Assembly: GCA_021432605.1 (NCBI GenBank)
Contig: MU271146.1
Location: forward strand, 1,116,001-1,180,000
Reading direction: 5' to 3'
Length of the DNA: 64,000 nucleotides
From: Coniochaeta sp. PMI_546
Taxonomy: Eukaryota; Ascomycota; Sordariomycetes; Coniochaetales; Coniochaetaceae
Shown: positions 23,745 to 33,385 of the stretch, one piece after another
Layout of the letters: every line of letters begins with the position of its first letter
Numbering within the stretch: position 1 is the first letter of the stretch
The notes under the pieces: generated by a model
Seen by the model: the letters and a program-made list of their open reading frames with translations, nothing else
Told to the model about the DNA's origin: nothing
The model's database searches: none
Program-made: the position numbers and the translations under genes

Positions 23745-24494
23745 TTACAACTTGCCCTTGAGCAGGTTCTGCACCATCTCCCGACCAGTAATCACGCTCG
23801 TCCGCCAAAAGGTAGGGAAGTCGAGAGTGCTGGACAGGGTGTCGGCGAAGCCAAAGAAGAGCATGGGAGGAATCCAGCCGCGCGCATACTCGAGAGCGAA
23901 GCAGCCCTCGGGCATCTTGTACTGCTTGACGTCGCCGCGACGGAGGTGATGGACGCTACCCTGGGGGTAGACCTCGGGTTCGTACTCGCCGGCGGTGTAT
24001 GCGAGTTGAGTGCCTGTCAGGATGTGGAAGTAATCATCGGCCGTGTGGCGGCCGGTGTGTCCCTCGGTTCCGATGGCGGTACCTATGCTATGTTTAGAAA
24101 CGACGTCATGGTTACAGTGATATCAAAGACCTGAGTGAGTGAGCTTACCGAAGATGATCAGGTACTCGGTGATGCTGGCATGGATGATGTACATGGCTCC
24201 CATGGCGCCACCCGCATTGTTGAAGACCCATTCCTCATCGAGGTTGACGTGGCTCTTGGTGCTGACGTCCGCGCTGAGCTCGTCGACGATATACTTGACC
24301 ACAGACCTCGTGTCGTTTCCGTGAGCCGCGATAGCCCTCTGAGACAGGTCATGTAGATGAGCAGGCTGGAAGATGTAGAATGACTCGAGCCTCTGCTCGA
24401 GAACGTACCAGGCGGGGGTCAAGACTCCAAGGAGGATGGCAAAGAACTTGAGCCAGCCGCCAAAGCCAGACGATGAGGAGGAATTGGGCGCCAT
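23745..24494 (-). CDS. ERG2: C-8 sterol isomerase
   Basis: Exons 24494-24149 and 24082-23745 encode 227 aa, the usual length. A short Ser-rich N-terminus is followed by one membrane segment ([19 protein letters not shown]), then the ERG2/sigma-1-receptor fold: [56 protein letters not shown], and [21 protein letters not shown]2 moves the double bond from C8 to C7 (fecosterol to episterol) in the ER during ergosterol synthesis and is a target of morpholine fungicides. The 66-nt intron (GTAAGC donor; AAACATAGCATAG acceptor end) splits the Gly codon of IIFG. The gene is divergent from CSL4. Confidence 0.97.
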
Positions 24495-24876
24495 TGCGAG
24501 TTTGTTGGAGGAGAGGTAGGTAGAGACAGGACTTGAGCACCCGGTACGTACAACGAGCGGCAGGTGCTAGGACGGGGTCGGTCTTGTACTTCCTCAACTC
24601 TCCAGCATGGGAGCTTTTTGCTGGGCAGGGTTACGCGAGTCGTACGTGCCGGCTCTGGGGATTCCGGACAATTTTTTGAAGTGGTCCAGGTACGGGGCCC
24701 ACCCACCTGCAGGAGTGGCCCACTAAGGTATCGCCCATCTACCCCACTGGCAGGACGAGCTGGCAGCTGGCGTGAACAGTGAAGGGTTGATCCATGGCCT
24801 GCATCGCTTTGTGAAAGCCTCAATATCAAAAACACAACTACTTTGCATCTGGCACAAGGCTGCCAAAGCAGACGGG
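24495..24876. promoter_or_regulatory. Divergent intergenic region, ERG2 / CSL4
   Basis: Contains GGTACGTAC at about 24542-24550 (nine of ten bases of the recurrent palindrome) and GACAATTTTTTGAA at 24667-24680, about 200 bp upstream of the CSL4 ATG, similar to an element upstream of RRP9. Confidence 0.45.
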
Positions 24877-25573
24877 ATGAGCTCGACAACAACCCATTCT
24901 ATAGCCATTCCAGGCCAGGCCTTGGGCCCGACATCAAAATACCTCCCAGGCCCGGGTACACACATTCACCAGTCGAACCTCTACTCGTCCCTCCTCGGCG
25001 TCGTGCACGTCAGCCAGCCCGAAAAGGCGCCAGGACCAGCGAAGCGGCTGACCAAGATCACACCTCTCCCTCCCACAGAGCTGCCCACCATATCAGTATC
25101 ACGCTCTGGCATTTCAGAAAAGCGCGAGGTGCTGCCAGAAGTCAACAATGTCGTTCTGTGTCGGGTGATCCGCATCACCCCGCGGCAAGCAGTCGTGAAT
25201 ATCCTGGTCTGCGGCGACAGTGTGCTGGAAGCCGAGTGGCAGGGCCTCATTCGGGTGCAGGACGTGCGTGCAACTGAGAAGGACAGAGTCAAGATATATG
25301 AGAGCTTCCGTCCGGGTGACATTGTGCGGGCCGAAGTTGTACGTCTACACTGCACCGTTCCACATGACTGAACAACGTTTGAGACTAACCGGTTGTGTCT
25401 AGATTTCGTTGGGTGACCAGGCAAACTACTACCTGTCCACAGCTAAGAACGAGTATGGAGTGATAATGGCGACGAGCGAGGCTGGCAATACAATGTTTCC
25501 TGTCAGCTGGAAAGAGTACAAGGACCCGGAGACGGGCATTAGCGAGCTCCGGAAGGTTGCGAAGCCATATTGA
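24877..25573 (+). CDS. CSL4: Exosome complex cap subunit Csl4
   Basis: Exons 24877-25338 and 25403-25573 (64-nt intron, GACTAAC branch, CTAG acceptor) encode 210 aa. The N-terminal domain has IAIPGQALGPTSKYLPGPGT, followed by an S1 RNA-binding domain (VVLCRVIRITPRQAVVNILV to FRPGDIVRAEVISLGDQANY). The C-terminal piece contains MFPVSWKEYKDPETG. Csl4 caps the nuclear and cytoplasmic RNA exosome and takes part in 3'-end processing and decay, including rRNA maturation. The first in-frame ATG of the conserved N-terminus is chosen; the frame is open upstream but has no ATG. Confidence 0.95.
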
Positions 25574-26509
25574 GCCAGCTGAATAACTAGCTGGTAACTA
25601 TCGACCTCTGGCTGCAAGCTGTACGGTGCTCTTGAGGCATCACGTTGCGTCGTCCACATGGACAGGACGAGCATGTCCGTGGCCTGGTACGCCGAAGCTT
25701 TACTACGGTTCCGGTCAGTTGGGGATCGGGATTGCTACGCTTGGGCAAGTCCCGATATGTGAGAGGGCTTCCTAGGGCGTGCGCGGAGATCATGACGTTG
25801 GGATCTCCAAAGAATACGGGAAATGCCCTGACTCCAGGTCATGGCATTGAGCTTCCTTGGATTTAGCCAAATCACGAACCGCATGAGCAGCAACAGGTTG
25901 GCTGCGACGGAAGGAGACTTGCCACGTTCGAGAAGGACATGCGCGCAGTAACGTACCGAGTATTAGACTCGCAATGTCATGCGAAATGCAGTGAATCGGA
26001 CAATGATCTTCCCATACACCGCTTATCGCATTACTGATGTGCGAAGTTGCCCGGTAAAGTGACAGAAACGAGATGTATGAGACTTTGAATCACAATTGAA
26101 TCACAAGCTCGCAGCTGGCAGACATATCCCCCAATCCTTGGCTGGACCCACAGCACTTTATGGGCATTCCATCATCCCATGCTGCCCTATGTCACGGTCC
26201 GAGGCGCAGCATCCCTGACGCCAAATCCGATGCCAGCCAGCCACCAGCGCTCAGCCCACAGCTGCATCATCTCGTAAATAACATGGACATGATCAGAGGC
26301 CCGATGCCGACGTGTGAAGATCGGACTTGACTTTTCAACATACGAATTACACACACAGACACACACACACAGGACAGTTTCCTAGTGCGACTGACCACTC
26401 TTTCTCGACCAACGCAAGAGGTACACGACACTGCGAGCACCTCATTCATTCATTCACACCGAGACAATATATTCATCCCTACACAGTAGAGGCCACAAAA
26501 CAGAAGGAA
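25574..26509. other. Intergenic region between CSL4 and the Sec2-domain gene
   Basis: No supported gene. A CA/ACAC microsatellite at about 26345-26375 lies in the probable leader of the downstream gene. Confidence 0.5.
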
Positions 26510-27316
26510 ATGTCTTCCACGATGGTTATGACCGCCGCCCTCGCGCCTCAAACAATGTTATCCTCCGAACCTCCTGCATCCTGCTGTCCCAACTGCGGCT
26601 TCAACCTCCCTCTTCCGTCCCAACAAGACTCCCAATCCGCCCTCCGCCAAGCGCAGCGCCAGATCGACGACCTCGAAGCCCAAGTCCGCCTCCTCAACGA
26701 AAAGGCCTCGGCTGCCGTCGACCGCTGGGCAGACTACGAAGACGAGCTGGCCCGCCTGCGCCTGACGCTCGACAACCGGCAGGAACAGCAGCGCCACTCG
26801 ACCTCCACCGCCGCCTCCTCCGCGCCGTCCCCGTCCCCGGCGCGCTCGTCCTTCCTGCCCGCCGGCGCGGCGACCCGGATATCCGCCCTCCTCTCGCCCA
26901 GGAAACCGCTGCCCGCCGCGCCGCAGGGGGCGAATGCGCCGCGTGCGGATGCGACGACGGAGGAGCTGCTGACTGCGCTGTCGAGGGAGCAGTATCTGAG
27001 AAAGGAGGCCGAGGGGCGTCTGAGCGAGACGAGTCGGGAGGTGGAGGACCTGAGCGTTACCCTGTTTGAGCAGGCGAACGAGATGGTTGCTACGGAGAGG
27101 CGGGCGAGGGCGAAGCTGGAGGAGAGGGTTGAGGTGCTTGAGCGCAGGGATTGGGAGAAGAGGAGCCGGTTGGAGAAGCTGGAGGCTGCTATGGGGAGGA
27201 TCGAGAGGGTGAGGAGGGTTCTTGGGGAGCCCGTCCCGAGGAAGGCTGGTGAGGTTGGGGATGGGGAAGAGGAAGAGGATGAAAGGACTGACAGAGCAGA
27301 GGAGCTGGTGCGATAG
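26510..27316 (+). CDS. Short Sec2-domain (Rab GEF-like) coiled-coil protein
   Basis: Single exon, 268 aa. An N-terminal CCPNCGF segment is followed by a coiled coil (about residues 44-90: QAQRQIDDLEAQVRLLNEKA), a Ser/Pro/Ala linker with LLSPRKPLPAAP, and a Sec2-type coiled coil (about 147-225: LSREQYLRKEAEGRLSETSR then VEDLSVTLFEQANEMVATER). In yeast Sec2 this coiled coil catalyses GDP/GTP exchange on the Rab Sec4 for secretory vesicle transport. The protein is much shorter than full Sec2 and lacks its long C-terminal part, so it may be a paralogue. The ATG at 26510 has a GGAA context; no ATG lies further upstream in frame. Confidence 0.78.
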   Translation: MSSTMVMTAALAPQTMLSSEPPASCCPNCGFNLPLPSQQDSQSALRQAQRQIDDLEAQVRLLNEKASAAVDRWADYEDELARLRLTLDNRQEQQRHSTSTAASSAPSPSPARSSFLPAGAATRISALLSPRKPLPAAPQGANAPRADATTEELLTALSREQYLRKEAEGRLSETSREVEDLSVTLFEQANEMVATERRARAKLEERVEVLERRDWEKRSRLEKLEAAMGRIERVRRVLGEPVPRKAGEVGDGEEEEDERTDRAEELVR

Positions 27317-27750
27317 AGAGGTACCTATGGTGGGAGAGCCTCTGCTTTGGCGCCGATATACTGCCTTGAAGATGGCTACCGAATGATAATGATAGACAAG
27401 TTGGATGTATGAATACGAACGATACTGGACCGAGGATGGTTGATGGACAGGATGGGCTGGTGGGAATGATCATGGAAGGACGGCACATGCATAATACGCC
27501 CACGGACGGGCAATGGAAGGACAGGAAGGAGCATCTATGTAGGAGTTAAAGCAAGGATTTTATTATCGAGGAATTTTTACTTTGTAAATTCATCGATATC
27601 TAATGGCGAGAAGTGACCATCTACACATCTGATCTAACATGGATCTAGACTAGTATGAGCCGATGAGCGTCCTTATGACGCCATACGCTATGCAGCTCCG
27701 GAAGACATAACTGCCACTGAGCAAGAAACAACAAAAATGTACGAGGCGAC
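27317..27750. other. Intergenic region between convergent Sec2-domain gene and PUS4
   Basis: 3' flanks, AT-rich near 27540-27600. One AGGTACCT at about 27320. Confidence 0.5.
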
Positions 27751-29561
27751 TCAAGCCTTCGGAGAGCTGGGCTCGTCCTCGATACCGTTCCATTCCTCCT
27801 CCTCGACACTTGGCTTTGCCGTGTCCGCGTCTTCAATTGTAACCTCAGCAGCCGCAGTCACGGCGTCCAGAACCTTCGAGACATCGACACCATCAGCATG
27901 TGGTTGGCTCGAGTCCTCAATGCTAGGGAGAACGGCAGCGGCGTCCGATTTCTCGATGCTGCGCTTCGGAGGGCTAGACTTGGGCGATTGAGACTTCTTC
28001 TTGACCCGTTTTGCGGCAGGTGTCTCGGCCTCTGAATCTTCGATACTACGCTTGACAGGCGAGTGCTCGGGCGAACTAGAGTTCTTCCTGCCGGCCTTGG
28101 GCGAGGACCTTGCGCTGGATGCTTCGATGCTGGGTTTGATGTCACCGGCTCCTGGCGAGCTAGAGTTCTTCCTCGCACGCTTCGGGCTCGCCTGCTCTCC
28201 GTTCACTCTCTCGGCCTCATCACGGCCTCTCTTTCGTGGAGCAGACTCTGCCGCTTTGGGACCGTTGACACCTGGAACGGGCTTGTTCATCCAGTGAGTT
28301 AACATTGTCTCAACCTGCGGACCCCAGACGTTCTCGCCCTTGGCAAGCTCATCGTACTCCAAGCACTCTTCAGTACCGAGGCTGAATTCGCCTTGTCGGG
28401 TACGGACGAGCTCTGCCATCATGCCTCCGCAGCCAAGCTTCTCGCCGAGATCATGACACAAGCTGCGGACGTAGAAGCCAGATGTGACAGTCATGCGGAG
28501 CTTGGCAGCCGGCGGTCCCTTGCCTTCCCATGGAGGCGGCGTGCCCGGCTCGGGTGGTGGTGGGATAAGATTCGAGCCTTTCCCCTTAGGAATGGCTGGC
28601 GGCAGCTCGCCCAGAGCACCAGACATCAAGGCTGGTTTCGTCGGAGACGGCTTCCGCCTGTTTGACTTCTTGTCTTTGATGAGGTTGTCGACCCGCTCAT
28701 CTGCTTTTTGCTTGGTAATCTCCCATTCTGCCAATGCCTGCGTCTCCTGCTCCTCCTGTTCGGGTGTGAGCTTCTTGGGTGTCTCGCCCGACGCCGCCTG
28801 CTGTTTGCCGAGCCTCCACACTGAATTCACCAGGTACTTCTCAGACTCCTGTGCTTCTTCTGTTGGCCATCGGTGGTTGTGCGTTCCCGGCTCATACCAC
28901 TCGAGCATCTCCAATTCTGAGACTTCGACTTCCCGAGTTTCGATTTCCCTAGGAAGCGGCTTGCCCTCGCGAGCATACTCATAGATAGGTTTGCCATCCA
29001 TCTTCAAGGCGGCAAACAGTGGCGGCATCTGCCTGTACTTGCCCCGGAAGCTCTCGAGAGCCTGCTCCACCATTGATCGTGTGACTTCATCGTAGCGGCT
29101 CTTCTTTACGATGCGGCCCACGCGGTCATACGTGTCGGTGCTAGCGCCGAAGAGGACGACAGTCTCGTACGTCTTTGTACAGGTGATGAAGTTCGAGAGC
29201 GACTTGGTGCCCTTGCCAACACCAAGGATAAGAACTCCAGTTGCCAAGGGATCCAGAGTTCCGCCATGGCCCATCTTCACCCGGAGGTCTCTCTTCATCC
29301 TCCCCCGACGCTTCTGCTGTCCTTTGGATTCGCGGGCCCTGGCCTCTGCTTCCTGTTCCAGGAGAGGTGCGAACAGATTTGAGGGATTGAAGTACTCTTG
29401 ACAGTCACGGATGACTTGCGCCGAGCTCATTCCATATGGTTTGTTGATGGCTTCACCGGATGACTTGTCAGAATCTTTGATCACCACAGAAATAACCAAA
29501 TCGTAGAGAGAGAAAGAGCAAACCTACCGAAAACGCCCTCGAGAACTTTGCCTTTGGCCAT
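27751..29561 (-). CDS. PUS4: tRNA pseudouridine-55 synthase Pus4 (TruB family)
   Basis: Exons 29561-29528 and 29450-27751 encode 577 aa. The start MAKGKVLEGVF joins AINKPYGMSSAQVIRDCQEY across a 77-nt intron. A second acceptor 23 bases away also stays in frame and would insert eight residues, so the exact junction is uncertain. The TruB catalytic motif is GHGGTLDPLATGVLILGVGK with Asp78 as the nucleophile; RQMPPLFAALKMDGKPIYEY and MTVTSGFYVRSLCHDLGEKL are further TruB motifs. Pus4 makes pseudouridine 55 in the T-loop of nuclear and mitochondrial tRNAs. A tail of about 170 residues, rich in Lys, Ser and Pro, contains degenerate SP-K...SIEDS repeats that are not part of the enzyme core. Confidence 0.94.
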
Positions 29562-30337
29562 GTTGAATAGGTTGCTTAGCGTCCTCATATGAGAACTGAG
29601 CAAGACTGGTTAGAGCTGAGGTAGGTGAACCCCAGAAAGATGAAGGAGGTGAGATGGCCGATGAAGAAGGGAGTGCAGGAGGGAGAAGGTTTGGGTGTAA
29701 GAGACGAGAATAGGTGAGAGCAAGAGGAAGAGAGAGAGAAAGATAGTTGTTGAAAAGACCGAGTGAAGCCCCAATTGGCAAATCACTTATGATTCGCAGT
29801 TGGACAGTTCCGCCTCGAACGGCGAGAACAGACTTATTGTTCCTGAATGAAATGAATAGGGCAAAAGTTTAAGCTTGTTGTCCCTCTGAGCCTCAGCTTC
29901 CAGTCTATAGACTATAGGAAGGCACCGAAGAATAGCTCTAAATAGAACAATCTCTCACGTATCAATAGGACTTATGGCGACCTCTGCGAATTATTTTGGA
30001 TTTTTTTCTTGTTAGGTGGAGCCTCCAAACCCGAACGACGGGGCTTCTCCGCTGCGTGTCTCCAACGGCGGAGCGAAAGTGCCCCACCATTGCGCTAGCT
30101 CTGCGCATCTGACACTCGCGTTTAGTCGCGACATCATGTAGCATAATATGTACGGAACCTTAATCAAGCGCGTAAAGAGCTGCATCCCTCACTATCTTAT
30201 CCGTGACCAATCCGCCGCCAACATCCCCTGCACCCATAGTCTGTCTCCTTTACAACCCTTGAACCTGCTATTCGACTGATATTCTTTTTACTCGAACCGT
30301 ACACGCACATGCGCCCGCCATAATCCTCGCCGTCGAC
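29562..30337. promoter_or_regulatory. Divergent intergenic region, PUS4 / RFTS-domain gene
   Basis: Pyrimidine-rich (on the minus strand) near 29620-29750, then AT-rich DNA around 29980-30020. No gene supported. Confidence 0.45.
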
Positions 30338-32727
30338 ATGGCCGGACACCGGCGCAACGTCTCCAATTCGACCGTCGCTACCGTCGACAGCTCTCGGACG
30401 AGATGGCGACCCGAGACAGATTTCCTGAAGCCGGTGCCAGAAAAGATGCTCCTCGACAGCAACTCGTGGCCATGCTTTGTCCTCACCGAGGCAACCGTTT
30501 ACTTGAAAGATGGAAAGCGCCCAGCAAATCCGCTTCTGCCAGACGGCCCTTTCGTTGTCCGAGGCAAACTGGAGGTGGACGAGAAGGACAAGGAACAACG
30601 AGAATACTGTATGCTCCCGCCAATATTCTATTCCCGTTACAAAATCTGACCGTTCATGAAGTGGTGGATCCCCATGTCCACTCCGGCTACATCGAGATTC
30701 AAGGCGCGACCATGTACTCCATCAGCTATGGCCCTCTGGCTGTCTGGGTCGGCGGCCGTTGCGGATGGTTCGAACTGGTCTCTCCGTCGCCCCAGTTCCA
30801 GGAGATACAAGATCAGATGCGCGAGGCCATCACGCTGTACTACGAGATTCTGACAGTCTTTGAGTCGCTCGAAGCGGAATTGGAGGAATACCGAGCTACC
30901 GCAAAGGCTCAGCGGAAGAGGATGAGAGAGCCCACCGTCGATCTGGACGAGTTGCTGTTGAAGGTGGGAAATATACTGTGGCCTCTGTGCCCCCCTCCTG
31001 GGACTTCGCGAACCTGACATTTCTGTCTCTAGTATGCCGTGGCTGTCGGTGACGGCATGTTTCGTGACGAAGCTGAGGAACGGTGCCATAAATGGGCTCC
31101 CTTTCTCATCAACCATTTCCCCAAGGAGGACCAGTTCGAGTGGCAGGGCACGTTCTTTTATACCTGGATCATTGACAAACACCCGGTAGAGAACCATTAA
31201 CCATCCTCTTGACATGCTTCACGTGCTAACTCCCGTAGGATGTCTACAAGAAGCATCTGAAGAGGGCCGCTGCTGAAGAAAAATTGAAGAAAGCGGCTGC
31301 TGCGGCTGCTGCGGCTGCTTCCCGGCCCTTGCCTCCTCTTTTGAACCAGGAGTCTCTCTCAAGAGCTTCTTCAGTGAAGTCGCAGAGCAGAAGTGCTCGC
31401 TCACGGAAGCAGAGTCTCGATACTGATGTCGATATGAAGGATCTCTCCTCAGCTTCCCCTCCGGCTTTACCACGACCCAAATCCAGCACGGTCAGCAGAA
31501 GCCCTGCTGGGACGCCTCAGTCTCTGCAAACCAAAATCCCCCAAGCTACACCGCTAGCTGTACAGCGTCCGTCTCCAGCACAGTTGGAACAAAACACCCC
31601 AACGACAGGGGAACTTTCATCACTTGTCGATATACTCGTTGAAGCTATAGAAGAAATTGCCGCCAACAACAATGGTCCAATAGCCAAAATCGCCCGGTCC
31701 ACGATCGGCTCGAGGCTGTACTACGGCCACAGGATCACGAATTACAATGCCTCCACGGAGATTTTAGCCTACTTTTCAAAGGACCTGGTAAAAAGACTAG
31801 ATGCCAAGTGGCATGCAAGTCCGTTTTGGGAGTGGCTGCTGCAACAGACCAAGAGACCATCAATCGAGCTACACCACACCGATTTAGAGAAAATCCCCAG
31901 CCAATTGGTCCGCAGGCAAAAGAAGCAGATAGCCACGCCGGCCGCACCGGCGAACCCTCTACCTCCGAAGCTGGAGATCCGACCGAAGGCACGGTTGCCC
32001 TCCTCAGACGAGGAAGGTCTAGACAGTGACGATGATGGATTCTCAAGCCATCCCCGCCATGCAGGTAAAGGAGGTCTGCGCCTGCAGTCCGCATCCAAGA
32101 AACGCACGGCGACAGAAATGCTCAACGACGACAGCGCCGCCTCCCGTCGGGGCCGCAAATCCGCCAAAATATCCCCCTACTTCTCTAACCAAGAAGACGA
32201 AGACTCCGAAGACGAAAGCTCCCCAACCGACCTCGCCACACCAGAAGCAAAAGCAGAGGCGGGCGACGATGACCCCAACGGCCTACTCTCTCCGCCACCA
32301 AAAGACGCCGTCCGCGTCGTCTTGCACGCCGAGAAGCTCCCCTCCATGTCGCCCTCGGGCCCGAACGGGACCTGGGTCTGCAGCCAGGAGGACTGCGGCT
32401 ACGTCGTGCGCGCCGCCGACGAGGCGGCCGGCCAGAAGCTGGTGCAGCAGCACTTCCGCGAGCACGAGGCCCAGACGCAGAAGATGTCGCTTGCGCTGAC
32501 CGAGGCCGAGCGCCGCGGCCGCATGCCCATAAAGTACGCTTTTTTTTTTTCACTCTCTCGTTTACACGATCATTTACAGGCAAATCAGACTAACCTAGAT
32601 GTGTTTCTAAAACAGCCACCTCCTCGAAAAGATACAGAGAATGGGCAAGGACAGTCTATTCAAGGAGCGGGAGGTCATCAACGGCGAGGAAGTGCCTCTG
32701 CCCATCAAGCGGCGCCTCATCGTTTGA
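30338..32727 (+). CDS. RFTS (DNMT1 replication-foci) domain protein with a C-terminal zinc-finger-like motif
   Basis: Five exons (30338-30608, 30662-30963, 31033-31185, 31239-32533, 32616-32727) encode 710 aa. Residues about 38-170 look like the replication-foci-targeting domain of DNMT1: SWPCFVLTEATVYLKDGKRP, HSGYIEIQGATMYSISYGPL and AVWVGGRCGWFELVSPSPQF. Next come a conserved helical part (HKWAPFLINHFPKEDQFEW; FFYTWIIDKHP), an Ala-rich stretch, a long Ser/Pro-rich region, and a C2H2-like motif (C623, C628, H647, H651) followed by HLLEKIQRMGKDSLFKEREV. No methyltransferase domain is present. A chromatin or replication-linked role is inferred from the domain only. Confidence 0.85.
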
Positions 32728-33385
32728 GACCGCGAGACTCGGTGAAGGTTCGATGCGATTTCCCCTGCCTTGAAGTTGTTGTTGTTCTTTAGCCCTTTTT
32801 CTCTGTGTGGCTTCGTGGTTTATACCCCTGGTACAATGGTCTGGTGCCGTCTGGCATGTTCATTAGAGTCTTGCATTGCGTTTGGCGCGATCGGTCGGAA
32901 TCTTTGTGTGATTTTAAGGAAAAGGACAAGGAAGGATGGTTGTACTTGAGTTGATTCAGGGGTTTGAAAACCCTCCAAATGAAACCGATGATTTACGACA
33001 TGGCCGGAGCACTACTCATTCTGTAACGAAGCTGCATATCTGAAGGGTGTCACAGGTCCTAGAGATGTAGTATTGCGTTCACGCTGAAAGGCACCGAGGG
33101 CAAGATTTATCATGCTCCGTTCTACTCCGCTTGCTAACGTTACAGAATAGCTAAGGCAAGGCGATGTCTGACTGTAACCGGACCCCCATCTTCTACCCAC
33201 GACATGACTCTCGAAGTTCGTGGATCAACCCCGTCTAGCCTTAGCAAACATTTTTCCCTCTTCCTGAGTTAGTCTTGGTGCTGGCTGGCCAAAAACCAAG
33301 GAGGGATGGGAGGCCCCTGTATGCTGCCGTCAGCGGGGATATGGCCCTGGACTAGGCCGGCGATCTGCTAGACATGAGGCAGAGT
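32728..33385. other. Intergenic region between convergent RFTS gene and MKT1
   Basis: 3' flanks of both genes; nothing else seen. Confidence 0.5.
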
